64,000 nucleotides of DNA from Curvibacter gracilis ATCC BAA-807. Its GTDB lineage: Bacteria > Pseudomonadota > Gammaproteobacteria > Burkholderiales > Burkholderiaceae_C. The notes under the pieces were generated by a model that searched no databases, was not told where the DNA came from, and saw only the letters and a list, made by a program, of their open reading frames with translations. Shown piece by piece: positions 8,616 through 17,929 of this stretch (positions are counted from its first letter, which is position 1; each line of letters starts with the position of its first letter). Made by a program: the position numbers and the translations under genes. Where the stretch lies: positions 23,960-87,959 of the forward strand of contig NZ_KI912467.1 of NCBI RefSeq assembly GCF_000518645.1, written 5' to 3'.

Positions 8616-10688
8616 ATGACTCATCTTGAAAATCGAAACCTGCGCCGCCCCGTGGCGCTGGCCGCCTTGCTGGCCCTGGGCACCAGCCCTGGCCTGAACG
8701 CCTGGGCCCAATCCACCCTCACCAGCCCCGCCGGTGAATCCACCCTGACGCTGGGCACGGTGCAGATCACCGACAAGGCCCAGGGCCCGCTGACGGCGCG
8801 CAACGTGCTGAGCTCGGTGGACGTGCTGGGCGGCGCCGCGGTGCAAGACACCTCGGTGGACTACAGCTGGGAGCTGCTGCAACGCGCCCCGGGGGTGCTG
8901 GTGACCCCGTTTCGCCAGGGCACGGATGCCGGGCGCTTTTCTTTTCGGGGTTTCAACGGTGAGGGCCGGGTGAATGCGGTCAAGCTGTTGATCGACGGCA
9001 TTCCCTCGAACGACAACGCGGGGGGCATGCCGTTTCTGGACGCGGTGTTTCCGCTCGACATCGAGAACATCGAGGTGGTGCGTGGCACCAACGACCCGCG
9101 CTACGGGCTGAACAACATCGCCGGCAATGCCAACGTGAACACGCGCATCGGTGGCAACGAGACCCAGATCAACACCACGCTGGGCAGCTTCAACACCCGC
9201 GAGGTGCAGTTGGCCAAAGGCATCGAGACCGCCAACTGGACGCAGAACTACTTTGTGGCCTCACGCGACTCGGACGGCTGGCGTGACCATGCCAACGCCC
9301 GCAAGCTGGCCGTGGCGGGCAAGTGGTTCTACACCACCGATGACGGCCGCCACCGCGCCGGGCTGAGCGTGCGCCACTTCGAGAACGACGCGCTCGAATC
9401 GGGCTATCTGAGTGCCGCCGCCGCGGCCAGTGCCCCGCGCTCATCGCCCAGCTATGCCTCAGCCGACCGCAGCACCCGACACACCAACCAGGTGGGACTG
9501 TTCCACGACGCGCAGCTGGGTGATTTGTCGTGGAGCACCCGGCTGTACCGCAACACCTACACCAACCAACGCTGGGTGCGCTTCACCCAGGCGGGGGTGC
9601 AACAAGAGCGTGACTCGGACGAGAACCAGGACGGTGCCATCAGCACCCTGACCTGGCGCCCGCAGGTGAGCTGGGCGCATGAGTTGGTGCTGGAAGGCGG
9701 TGTGGATTACCAGCGCCAGACCAACCTGAGCCAGCGCTACCGCACCGTCGAGCGGGTGCGCACCTCGCAGATCCGCAACTGGGACTACACCCTCAGCAAC
9801 CAGGGTGCCTATGTGCAGGCCATGATCCGGCCGGTGCCCGAGCTGAAGATCGTGCCGGCGCTGCGGGTGGACCATTTCAGCGGCACGCTGGTGGACCGCC
9901 TGGCTGGCAGCACCCTGCCCCTGAACGCCTACGGCACGGTGCCCCAGCCCAAGCTCAGCGTGGTGTACTCGCCCTGGCAGAAGGCCAGTGTGTACGCCAA
10001 CGTGGGGCGCACCTTCCAGATCGGCACGGGCATCGATGCCTACCGCGCCAGCACACAGAAGCGTGACCTGTCGGCCTCGCTGAACGACGGCTGGGAGCTG
10101 GGCCTGAAGTTCTCGCCCCATGAGGGCCTGGACGGACGCGTGGCCTACTGGGAACAGAAAGCCAGCGGCGAGGTGGCGCGCACCCTGGGCGTGGATGGTC
10201 TGGTGGACACCGGCGGCCAGGGCAACATCGGCCGCACGCTGCGCAAGGGCTACGACCTGCAGCTGAACCTGCGGCCCACGGGCAAGGTGTCGGGCTGGGT
10301 GAGCTATTCGCACCAGCAGGCCACCATCACCGCCCCCGACCCCAGCGCCCCGACCACCCTGGGCAAAGAGATCGAGAACGTGCCGCACTACGTGGCCTCG
10401 CTGGGCGCTGACTACCAGCTCAACAGCGGCTGGAAGATCTCGGCCTGGGGCACGGCCCAGGGCAGCTACTACGTGGAGCGCAGCAACACCCTGGGCAAGT
10501 TCGGCGGCAACGTGTTGCTGAACCTGTCGGCGCAGTGGCGCATCCAGCCCGACCTGACGCTGCAGTTGCAGGTGCGCAACCTGGCCAACCGCGCCTATGA
10601 GTACGTGTGGTACGACAGCGGCTCGTGGGGCCACTCGCCGGGTGACGGCCGCGCCTACTACGCGACGCTGGCCTGGAAGTTCAAATGA
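8616..10688 (+). CDS. TonB-dependent outer-membrane receptor
   Basis: 690 aa from the ATG at 8616; an earlier in-frame start adds an implausible 23-residue Arg/Cys-rich leader. A signal peptide is followed by mature protein after AWAQ. The plug domain (about 50-180) has the features RNVLSSVDVLGG, ELLQRAPGVLV, FSFRGFN and IENIEVVRGTNDPRYG. The rest is a beta-barrel ending in YYATLAWKFK with a terminal aromatic. Such receptors import iron, heme, copper or siderophore complexes using TonB energy. The ligand is unclear; the DUF2946 and PepSY neighbours suggest a metal or heme complex. Its stop overlaps the PepSY start (ATGA). Confidence 0.9.
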   Translation: MTHLENRNLRRPVALAALLALGTSPGLNAWAQSTLTSPAGESTLTLGTVQITDKAQGPLTARNVLSSVDVLGGAAVQDTSVDYSWELLQRAPGVLVTPFRQGTDAGRFSFRGFNGEGRVNAVKLLIDGIPSNDNAGGMPFLDAVFPLDIENIEVVRGTNDPRYGLNNIAGNANVNTRIGGNETQINTTLGSFNTREVQLAKGIETANWTQNYFVASRDSDGWRDHANARKLAVAGKWFYTTDDGRHRAGLSVRHFENDALESGYLSAAAAASAPRSSPSYASADRSTRHTNQVGLFHDAQLGDLSWSTRLYRNTYTNQRWVRFTQAGVQQERDSDENQDGAISTLTWRPQVSWAHELVLEGGVDYQRQTNLSQRYRTVERVRTSQIRNWDYTLSNQGAYVQAMIRPVPELKIVPALRVDHFSGTLVDRLAGSTLPLNAYGTVPQPKLSVVYSPWQKASVYANVGRTFQIGTGIDAYRASTQKRDLSASLNDGWELGLKFSPHEGLDGRVAYWEQKASGEVARTLGVDGLVDTGGQGNIGRTLRKGYDLQLNLRPTGKVSGWVSYSHQQATITAPDPSAPTTLGKEIENVPHYVASLGADYQLNSGWKISAWGTAQGSYYVERSNTLGKFGGNVLLNLSAQWRIQPDLTLQLQVRNLANRAYEYVWYDSGSWGHSPGDGRAYYATLAWKFK

Positions 10689-12142
10689 GCACGGCCACCG
10701 CCTTGCCCCCAGCTGAGACAGGCGCCCCGGAGCCGCATGCCGGCTTGCTGTATCGGCTGCTGTGGCGCTGGCATTTTTATGCCGGCTTGCTGGTGTGGCC
10801 CTTTGTGCTGCTGCTGTCGCTCACAGGCGGGCTGTACCTGTTTCACGACCAGGTGGACACGTGGTGGCACCACGATCTGCTGACCGTGCCCACGCCCCAG
10901 GCCAGCGAGGCCTGGCCGCCAGAGCGCTTGCTGGCGGCGGCGCAACAGGCGGTGCCCGGGCAGTTGCTGCGCTGGAACCCGCCCGAAGCCCCCGGGCGCT
11001 CGGCCCGCATCGACCTGCTCACGCCTGCAGGACAACGCGTGTGGGTGTACTTGAGCCCGGCCGATGGCCGGGTGCTGGGCCAATTGCCCGAACGCGGCAC
11101 GCTGGGCTGGACGCTGCGCCATCTGCACAGTCTGAAGATCGTGGGGCCGAAGGCCCGCGCCCTGATCGAGATTGCCGCAGGCTGGACGGGCCTGCTGGTG
11201 CTGAGCGGCCTGTACCTGTGGTGGCCACGGGGCCGCAAGCAAGGTGTGTGGCGCCTGCGCCGCTGGCACCCGGGGCAACGGGTGTTCTGGCGCGACCTGC
11301 ATGCCGTGGGCGGGGCGGCGGTGGGCGGGGTGTTGCTGTTTCTGGCGCTCACCGGCATGCCCTGGTCGGGCGTGTGGGGGGCTTGGGTGAACCAGTGGGC
11401 CAATGGCGCCAACTGGGGTTACCCGGCCGGGCTGCGGGTGCAGCTGCCCATGTCGGGCCAGCGCCTGGCCGAGCAGGCGGACACGAACTGGTCGCTGACA
11501 CAGGCGCGGCTGCCCGAATCCAACCCCGGGGGCGAGCACGCCGGGCACGGTGCGGCCGCCGCACCGCCCTTGCCGGAGGGCCAAGCGGCCGGCGGCCTGC
11601 CGCCGATGCTCGACCTGGCCCAGATCTGGCCCCGGGTGCAAGCCCTGAACCTGGCACCCGGGCTGAGCCTGAGTGCACCCAACGGGCCGCACGGGGTGTG
11701 GATCGCCTCGGTGTACCCGGCCGATCTGAGCCGCCAGCGCGTGGTGCACCTGGACGCCTACAGTGGCGCCGTGTTGCTGGACATGGCCTGGCGCGACTAC
11801 GGTGCCGCCGGCCGCTGGATGGAATGGGGCATCAATGTGCACCTGGGACAGGAGTGGGGCTGGGCCAACCGCTGGGGCCTGCTGCTGGTGTGCGCCGTGG
11901 TGGCGCTGTTGTGCCTGGCGGCCCCGCTGATGTGGTGGTGGCGCCGGCCGAGCGGGCGCCTGGGCGTGCCCCGGCTGGCGGGCACATCGCCGCTTTACTG
12001 GCGCCTGCTGGCCTGGCTGCTGCCGGCCTGCCTGCTGTTCCCGCTGGCCGGCGGGGCCTTGCTGGCCGTGCTGCTGCTGGATGCTGCAGTGCTGAGCCTG
12101 GGGGCGCGTGCACAAGGTGCCCAGTCAGCAAAGCCGAGCTGA
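10685..12142 (+). CDS. PepSY-associated TM helix protein
   Basis: 485 aa inner-membrane protein. Four or five TM segments are visible: about 29-50 (HFYAGLLVWPFVLLLSLTGG), 155-178, 200-222, 390-415 and 430-460, with PepSY-like periplasmic parts between. Conserved histidines flank the helices (LWRWHFYAG, LRHLHSLKIVG, DLHAVGG, NVHLGQEWGW), as in the family thought to reduce siderophore- or heme-bound iron. A His-rich EHAGHG insert (about 285-290) could bind metal. It overlaps the TonB receptor by 4 nt, so they are co-translated. Confidence 0.85.
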   Translation: MSTATALPPAETGAPEPHAGLLYRLLWRWHFYAGLLVWPFVLLLSLTGGLYLFHDQVDTWWHHDLLTVPTPQASEAWPPERLLAAAQQAVPGQLLRWNPPEAPGRSARIDLLTPAGQRVWVYLSPADGRVLGQLPERGTLGWTLRHLHSLKIVGPKARALIEIAAGWTGLLVLSGLYLWWPRGRKQGVWRLRRWHPGQRVFWRDLHAVGGAAVGGVLLFLALTGMPWSGVWGAWVNQWANGANWGYPAGLRVQLPMSGQRLAEQADTNWSLTQARLPESNPGGEHAGHGAAAAPPLPEGQAAGGLPPMLDLAQIWPRVQALNLAPGLSLSAPNGPHGVWIASVYPADLSRQRVVHLDAYSGAVLLDMAWRDYGAAGRWMEWGINVHLGQEWGWANRWGLLLVCAVVALLCLAAPLMWWWRRPSGRLGVPRLAGTSPLYWRLLAWLLPACLLFPLAGGALLAVLLLDAAVLSLGARAQGAQSAKPS

Positions 12143-12280
12143 TGCTTTTTTGAGCAGCGTAACAATTGCCTTTGCAAATCAAGCACTTGAAGCACTGCTC
12201 CTGCCTCGGCACACGGCTTGTCCACAGGCTTGTCCAGAAAAGGCGGGGATAGATCGGGTTGGCAGCCGGCCCAGGCCGGC

Positions 12281-13897
12281 TCAGGCCTGTGCGGGCTGCT
12301 GCGCCAGGTAGCGCAGAAAGTCGTCGAGCTTCATGGGCTTGGCAAAGTGGTAGCCCTGACCGTAGCGGGCGCCCATCTCGCGCAGTTGCCGGGCCTGCTC
12401 TTCGGTTTCGATGCCTTCGGCGATCACCTCGCTGCCGATGGCCTTGGCGATCGCGATGATCTCGGGGATCAGGGTGGAGCGGATGGTGGCGTCGGCCATC
12501 TCGAAGACAAAGGATTTGTCGATCTTCAGGTAATCCGGCGCCACGCGCTTGACGATGCCCAGGTTGGAGTAACCGGTGCCAAAGTCGTCGATCGAGATGG
12601 CAAAGCCATCGGCCTTGAGGCGGGCCAGCTCAGGCACCAGGGCGCTGGAGAAGTCGTACTCGGTCACCTCGAGCTCGATGCGCAGGTCGCTGCGCCCGCT
12701 GTCGTACAGGGCGGCCGTCAGGTGCGGCAGGATCAGGTCGCGGCGCAGGTTTTGCGGAAAGAAATTGAGGGCCACCGAGAAGTGGGTCTGTGGTGGCAGG
12801 GCCGCGCCCAGTTCGAGCAGGGCGTGGCGGCTGACGGCCGCATCAAAGCGCCAGCCCAGGTGCTGCTGGGTGAGCGCCGGGATGAACTGGTCGGGGTACA
12901 GCAGGCTTTGCCCATCCTGCAGGCGCGCCAACACCTCGCAGCCGATCACACGCCCGGTGGCCAGCTCCAGAATGGGCTGGTAGTGGCACACCACATTGGC
13001 CGGCTGGCACAGGTGGCGGATCAGGAACTCCATCGAACTCAGGTAGCGCCCCAGCCGCACCAGCGCCGACCCGGCCAGCCAGCCCAGCACCATGCACAGC
13101 AGCACATAGCCAGCCCCGATCCAGGGGTGGCGCTGGGCCAGATCGCCCAGGCCCAGCACCGACTGCACCGAAATCGGGCTGACCCCGGGCACCGAATTGG
13201 TCACGCGCCACACGCGTTGCTGCCAATCAAAGCCGATGTGCGGGGTGTCCAGGTTCGCCATGGCGTCGGTCTGTGCGCCCAGCACGCCCACATAGGCCCG
13301 GCGACGCTGGTGCACATTGCCGGCCCAGATGCCGTCGGCGTACTGGGCGAACACCTCTTGCGTGGGGTTGTCGTCGATCACCACCTGGAAGCGCCCGCGT
13401 TCGATCACCGTGGCCCGCAGATCGGCCGGTGCCAGGAGCGAGAAGGACTGAAGCGGTGTGTTCAACAGGTAACGCCCCACCGAACCATCGATGCCCTGGC
13501 CGCTGCGCGCCCAGGGCTGAGGCAACTGCCCCGAGACCGTGCTGCAAAAAAGACGCCCCTGCTCATCGAGCAGGCCGATCTGGCGCACGTCGCGGTTCTT
13601 GAGCAGCAGCACGCGCAACTGGGCCAGGTTGTCGGGCGTGCATTCGGCCCGGTACGAGGCGTTGAGCAGATCCAGCGTCAGCCGCACGTTGTCCTGCAGG
13701 GTGCGCATGCGCTGCAGCACCTTGGCGTGGCCCTGGTCGATGGTCTGCACCCGCACCTGCAAGGCACCCCAGGCGATCAGCGCCGCCACAATGCTGGCCA
13801 GCAGCCCGCCCCCCAACCAGCCCACCAGGCCAGCACGCCGCCCCAGCCAACGGCAGACTGGAACAAGCAAACTGCGCCGGGCTGGGGACATGTTCAT
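12281..13897 (-). CDS. CSS-motif EAL phosphodiesterase of cyclic-di-GMP
   Basis: 538 aa from the ATG at 13897. TM1 lies at about 24-46. The periplasmic region carries the CSS-motif cysteines, one in ECTPDNL and one in RLFCSTVSG. TM2 lies at about 243-263. The cytoplasmic EAL domain (about 280-535) keeps its catalytic signatures: E321 in CEVLARL, ELEVTEYD, SIDDFGTGYSNL, LKIDKSF and AEGIETEEQ, so it is predicted active in hydrolysing c-di-GMP to pGpG. In CSS-EAL proteins the periplasmic cysteines sense redox state. It is convergent with the PepSY gene; a GC hairpin without U-run lies just past its stop (12264-12281). Confidence 0.9.
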   Translation of the reverse strand: MNMSPARRSLLVPVCRWLGRRAGLVGWLGGGLLASIVAALIAWGALQVRVQTIDQGHAKVLQRMRTLQDNVRLTLDLLNASYRAECTPDNLAQLRVLLLKNRDVRQIGLLDEQGRLFCSTVSGQLPQPWARSGQGIDGSVGRYLLNTPLQSFSLLAPADLRATVIERGRFQVVIDDNPTQEVFAQYADGIWAGNVHQRRRAYVGVLGAQTDAMANLDTPHIGFDWQQRVWRVTNSVPGVSPISVQSVLGLGDLAQRHPWIGAGYVLLCMVLGWLAGSALVRLGRYLSSMEFLIRHLCQPANVVCHYQPILELATGRVIGCEVLARLQDGQSLLYPDQFIPALTQQHLGWRFDAAVSRHALLELGAALPPQTHFSVALNFFPQNLRRDLILPHLTAALYDSGRSDLRIELEVTEYDFSSALVPELARLKADGFAISIDDFGTGYSNLGIVKRVAPDYLKIDKSFVFEMADATIRSTLIPEIIAIAKAIGSEVIAEGIETEEQARQLREMGARYGQGYHFAKPMKLDDFLRYLAQQPAQA

Positions 13898-14045
13898 GGT
13901 GGAGCGGATACGGATTCCGCAGTATATGGGAGGGCACAACGTGCCACTGAGCGGGCCCTGCTTTGCAGGTGGGCCCGCGTCACCGCAGACGCGCGAGTTG
14001 CAGGAATTCAATCCTGCTTCGGCGCCAGCCAGGTGGTTACCGGGT

Positions 14046-15005
14046 TCAGTCTAGCGTGATCTTGGCGTAGGCGCTGACGCGCTGCATCTTCTCGATCTCG
14101 GACTTGATCTCGGCGCCGAACTCTTCGGGGCTGGTGCCTGTGGCAAACAGGCCCTGGCCGGCCAGGCGCTCGCGCACGGCGGGCTCTTTGAGGGCGCGCA
14201 CCACGGCCTCCTGCACGCGCACGATGGCGGCCTTGGGCGTGCCCGCCGGGGCCACCAGACCGAACCACGAAGGTTCGTTGCACACATTGAGGCCCAGCTC
14301 ACCGTAGGTGGGCACGTTGGGCAACACTTCGAGGCGCTTGTTCCATGAAACGGCCAGCGCGCGCAGCTTGCCCGACTGGATGTGCGGCAGCGACGCGGCC
14401 ACCTGATCGAAGTAGACCATCACCTGCCCGCCCACCACATCGTTGAGCGCGGGGCCGGCTCCCCGGTAGGGGATGTGCAGCATGAAGGTGCCGGTGGCGC
14501 TCTTGAACAACTCGCCCCACATGTGGCCGATGGTGCCGGTGCCCGGCGTGGCGTACGAGAGCTTGCCGGGGTTGGCCTTGAGGTAGCGCAGGAACTCGGC
14601 GTAGTCCTTCACCGGCAGGCCGGCGTTGACCACCAGCACGCCCGGGGCCTTGACCAGTTCGGTGACGGGCGCGAAGTCTTTGATGGGGTCGTAGGGCAGC
14701 TTCTTGTAGACCGCCGGGTTGACGCCATGGGTGGAGACGGTGGCCACGGCCAGGGTGAGCCCATCGGGTGCGGCGCGGGCCACTTCGGCCATGCCGATCG
14801 AGCCCCCTGCCCCGCCCTTGTTGTCGACCACCACGGGCTGCCCCAGCAGCCGCGCCAGGGGCTCGCTGATGGCGCGGCCCGTGATGTCGGTGGCCCCGCC
14901 GGGCGGGAAAGGCACCACCAGGCGCAGGGGGCGGGTGTCGGCCAAGGCCGGGGTCTGGCTGGCGGCGGCAGCCGCGGCCAGAGTGAGCAGATGACGTCGT
15001 TGCAT
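14046..15005 (-). CDS. Bug/TctC-type tripartite tricarboxylate transporter substrate-binding protein
   Basis: 319 aa from the ATG at 15005 (a TTG four codons earlier is less likely). The N-terminus MQRRHLLTLAAAAAA is a signal peptide of Tat-like character. Family motifs: VPFPPGGATDITGR (about 31-44), VDNKGGAGGSIG (about 60-71), HIPYRGAGPALNDVVGGQV and LVAPAGTP. Bug proteins bind small carboxylates in the periplasm. No TctA/TctB permease is nearby, the usual orphan state in Burkholderiales. It is divergent from the GGDEF-EAL gene. Confidence 0.9.
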   Translation of the reverse strand: MQRRHLLTLAAAAAASQTPALADTRPLRLVVPFPPGGATDITGRAISEPLARLLGQPVVVDNKGGAGGSIGMAEVARAAPDGLTLAVATVSTHGVNPAVYKKLPYDPIKDFAPVTELVKAPGVLVVNAGLPVKDYAEFLRYLKANPGKLSYATPGTGTIGHMWGELFKSATGTFMLHIPYRGAGPALNDVVGGQVMVYFDQVAASLPHIQSGKLRALAVSWNKRLEVLPNVPTYGELGLNVCNEPSWFGLVAPAGTPKAAIVRVQEAVVRALKEPAVRERLAGQGLFATGTSPEEFGAEIKSEIEKMQRVSAYAKITLD

Positions 15006-15095
15006 GGGAGGGCGCAATCCTTGAATGAGCCTGCAGCGCAGGTACGGAGCTTACGCAAAATGCGAGCCAGATCAGTATGCCGCCAGATCGCACCA

Positions 15096-15115
15096 CGCGC
15101 CCGGAACCGGGCGCG
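15096..15115. promoter_or_regulatory. GC-rich dyad between Bug and GGDEF-EAL genes
   Basis: CGCGCCCGG at 15096-15104 and CCGGGCGCG at 15107-15115 form a perfect 9-bp inverted repeat with a 2-bp centre. It lies in the 177-bp divergent spacer, 67 bp before the GGDEF-EAL start. It may be an operator or leader hairpin; the partner is unknown. Confidence 0.35.
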
Positions 15116-15182
15116 CGCGTGGCGTCGGGTGCCCGCCTTTACAGCAGCAGGCCGCATTCTTGCTACATTTCGCAACCACACC

Positions 15183-17432
15183 ATGAACGCCCGTTCTGTC
15201 GCCACAGGCCACCCCGCCCTGACCCGCCTCCACCAGTCGCTGTGGATCACGCTGGTGATGTCGCTGCTGTTCATGGGCTTGTTCGTCTACTACGTGGCGG
15301 CAGAAAAAGCGATCGACCAGGCCAATGAAGAACGCCTGGAGTCGCTGGGGCTGGCCGCGGAGCTGCGGCAGTCGTCGGACGACCTCACGCGCATGGTGCG
15401 CACCTATGTGGCCACGGGCGACCTGGTCTACGAGAAGTACTACATGGAGATCCTGGCCATCCGCGATGGCCTCAGCCCCCGCCCGCTCGATTACCGCAAT
15501 GTCTACTGGGATCTGGTGCAGGGCAACGGGCCCCGGCCACGGGCCGCAGGTGCCGCCGTGCCGCTGCTGAGCTTGATGGAACAGGCCCACTTCACACAGG
15601 CCGAGTTCGCCAAGCTGGCCGAGGCCAAGGCCAACTCGGACGCGCTGACCGGCACCGAGTTGGCCGCGATGGTGCTCATCGAAGCATCCGGTGGCGATGT
15701 GGCGGCGCGCCGCCTGCGCGCCATCGCGATGTTGCACGACGCGGCCTACCACGAGGCCAAGGCCCGCATCATGCGGCCGATCGCCGAGTTTCAGGAGATG
15801 GTGGAGTTGCGCACCACGCAAGCCGTCCAGGAGGCCGCGCACTTTGCGGTGCTGGTGCGGTGGGTGTTTGCGGGGGTGGGCCTGCTGCTGGGCTTCACGC
15901 TGTGGCAGACCTACCGGGCATTGCACCATACGCTGGGCGGCAAGATCGAAGACATCCACCGCCAGATCGAGCGCCTGGGCCGCGGCGACTTTGGCGAGCC
16001 CATCCCTGTGGAGGCCCACCTCAAGCAAAGCGTGCTGGGCTGGCTGGCCGAAACCCAGCGCCAGTTGCTGGCGGCCGACACCGAGCAGCGACGCTCGGCC
16101 GCGCAGATCAACAACCTGGCGTTCTTCGACCAGCTCACCGGCCTGCCCAATCGGGTGCTGCTGCTGGACCGGCTGCGCCAGACGCAGGCCGTCAGCCAGC
16201 GCACCGGCCAGTACGCGGCCCTGATGTTCATCGACCTGGACCATTTCAAGACCCTGAACGACACCAAGGGCCACGACATGGGCGACCTGTTGCTGCAGCA
16301 GGTGGCCGAGCGCTTGCGCAACGCGGTGCACCCCGACGACACGGTGGCGCGCATCGGCGGCGATGAGTTCGTGATGGTGCTGGGGGGCCTGGGCGAGACG
16401 GCCCGTGACGCGGCCAGCGCGACCGAGGCGATTGCCGAGCGACTGCTGCGCTCCCTCACCCAGGCGTACACCTTGAGGGGCTTTGTGCACCACAGCAGTG
16501 CCAGCCTCGGTGCCACCCTGTTCCAAGGGCAGAGCACCTCGATGGACGAACTGATGAAGCAGGCCGACCTGGCCATGTACCGGGCCAAGGACGCAGGGCG
16601 GCAGGCGGTGCGCTTTTTTGACCCGGCCATGGAGGCGATGGCCAAACAACGGGCCGAGATCGAAGACGACCTGCATCAGGCACTGCAGTTGCAGCAGTTT
16701 GTGCTGCATTTTCAGCCCCAGGTGAACGTTGAGCGGGAGCTGCTGAGCGCTGAGGTGCTGGTGCGTTGGCAGCACCCCGTGCGCGGCCTGGTGCCGCCGG
16801 GTGAGTTCATCGGCCTGGCCGAGGACACCGGCTTGATCGTGCCGCTGGGGCACTGGGTGTTACAGGCGGCCTGCGAGCAGTTGGCCCGCTGGGCGGGCCG
16901 GCCCGTGCTGGGCCAGCTGAGCCTGGCCGTGAACATGAGCGCCAAGCAGTTTCGCGACCCGGGCTTCGTGGCCATGGTGCTGGAGGTGGTGCAACACACC
17001 GGGGCTGACCCGCGCCGACTCAAGCTGGAGCTGACCGAAAGCCTGCTGGTGCACGATGTGGACGAGATCATCGCCACCATGCAGACCCTGCAAGGCCATG
17101 GCATCGGCTTTTCGCTGGACGACTTCGGTACGGGCTACTCCTCACTGACCTACTTGAAGCGCTTGCCGTTGAACCAGCTCAAGATCGACCAGTCCTTTGT
17201 GCGCGACCTGCTGCACGACGCGCACGATGCGGCCATCGCCAAGACCATCGTCACCCTGGCCCAGAGCCTGGGCCTGCCGGTGATTGCGGAGGGGGTGGAA
17301 ACAGCGGCGCAGCAGCGTTTTCTGCAGCAGATCGGCTGCCACGCCTACCAGGGCTATCTGTTCAGCCGGCCGGTGCCACTGGCGATCTTCGAGCGCCTGG
17401 CGCTGGCCGGGCCCCTGGAGGCCGTTGGTTGA
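15183..17432 (+). CDS. Membrane GGDEF-EAL protein (c-di-GMP turnover)
   Basis: 749 aa from the ATG at 15183. TM1 is at about 19-38, then a periplasmic sensor region of about 180 residues. TM2 is at about 220-242, followed by a HAMP-like linker. The GGDEF domain has an intact GGDEF at 392-396 but no RxxD inhibitory site five residues before it. The EAL domain (about 490-740) is intact: E524 in AEVLVRW, LELTESLL, SLDDFGTGYSSL, LKIDQSF, AEGVETAAQ. Both activities are therefore possible; dual-domain proteins of this type usually act mainly as phosphodiesterases. It stands alone, divergent from the Bug gene. Confidence 0.9.
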   Translation: MNARSVATGHPALTRLHQSLWITLVMSLLFMGLFVYYVAAEKAIDQANEERLESLGLAAELRQSSDDLTRMVRTYVATGDLVYEKYYMEILAIRDGLSPRPLDYRNVYWDLVQGNGPRPRAAGAAVPLLSLMEQAHFTQAEFAKLAEAKANSDALTGTELAAMVLIEASGGDVAARRLRAIAMLHDAAYHEAKARIMRPIAEFQEMVELRTTQAVQEAAHFAVLVRWVFAGVGLLLGFTLWQTYRALHHTLGGKIEDIHRQIERLGRGDFGEPIPVEAHLKQSVLGWLAETQRQLLAADTEQRRSAAQINNLAFFDQLTGLPNRVLLLDRLRQTQAVSQRTGQYAALMFIDLDHFKTLNDTKGHDMGDLLLQQVAERLRNAVHPDDTVARIGGDEFVMVLGGLGETARDAASATEAIAERLLRSLTQAYTLRGFVHHSSASLGATLFQGQSTSMDELMKQADLAMYRAKDAGRQAVRFFDPAMEAMAKQRAEIEDDLHQALQLQQFVLHFQPQVNVERELLSAEVLVRWQHPVRGLVPPGEFIGLAEDTGLIVPLGHWVLQAACEQLARWAGRPVLGQLSLAVNMSAKQFRDPGFVAMVLEVVQHTGADPRRLKLELTESLLVHDVDEIIATMQTLQGHGIGFSLDDFGTGYSSLTYLKRLPLNQLKIDQSFVRDLLHDAHDAAIAKTIVTLAQSLGLPVIAEGVETAAQQRFLQQIGCHAYQGYLFSRPVPLAIFERLALAGPLEAVG

Positions 17433-17444
17433 GCCCGCGCCGGC

Positions 17445-17774
17445 TCATCGGCCGATCTGCTTGCTGACGGCGTTTTCCTGCTGGTTGAGGGCGTGCTGCT
17501 CGGCCTTGGTGATGTGGCCGCCGTTTTGCGAGGCCATCAAGCGCTCTTCCTGTCGGATCTGGTGGTCTTCACGGTGCAGGGCTGCGCCTTGCTGGGGCGT
17601 GATCTCGCCGCTCTTGACCTCGCGGTGGATGCGTGCGTTTTGCCGGTCGAGACGCGCATTGACCTCGGCACGCCGAGGATGGGTCTCTTTCCAGGTCTGG
17701 GCCGGTGTCTGGGCCCCCGCGGCGCCGCAGATGACAAGCAGGGAAAGAACGGTGACCAGGGATTTGTTTGACAT
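17445..17774 (-). CDS. Small secreted helical hypothetical protein
   Basis: 109 aa from the ATG at 17774. A signal peptide (MSNKSLVTVLSLLVICGAAGA) precedes a mature part that is almost all charged helix. Two near-repeats of an R/Q-rich heptad-like unit are visible (VNARLDRQNARIHREVKSGE and ALHREDHQIRQEERLM), then the NGGHITKAEQHALNQQENAVSKQI motif. I recall this motif from conserved hypothetical periplasmic proteins of Burkholderiales. The function is unknown. It is convergent with the GGDEF-EAL gene, 12 bp apart. Confidence 0.75.
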   Translation of the reverse strand: MSNKSLVTVLSLLVICGAAGAQTPAQTWKETHPRRAEVNARLDRQNARIHREVKSGEITPQQGAALHREDHQIRQEERLMASQNGGHITKAEQHALNQQENAVSKQIGR

Positions 17775-17929
17775 GCTTTGCTCCTCGATAGGGGTGGGAA
17801 TCAGACTGCTCCCGAGGATGACAACGGCGCATGCCAAGCCCTTGTTGACGGCTTGTTTGTAGCGGCCAGGTAAAGAATCTGGAGGGGCGCGAAGGCCCGG
17901 GCAGCAGACTCAGGCGGCCTGGGGCGTGT

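Noticed and set aside
15051-15066. TTACGCAAAATGCGAG as a further IclR-motif copy
   Set aside because: The half-sites are spaced by three bases rather than one and the second TTACGCAA block is absent.
14382-15182. N-terminal extension of the GGDEF-EAL frame
   Set aside because: It is antisense to the Bug gene, and the ATG at 15183 directly precedes a TM helix.
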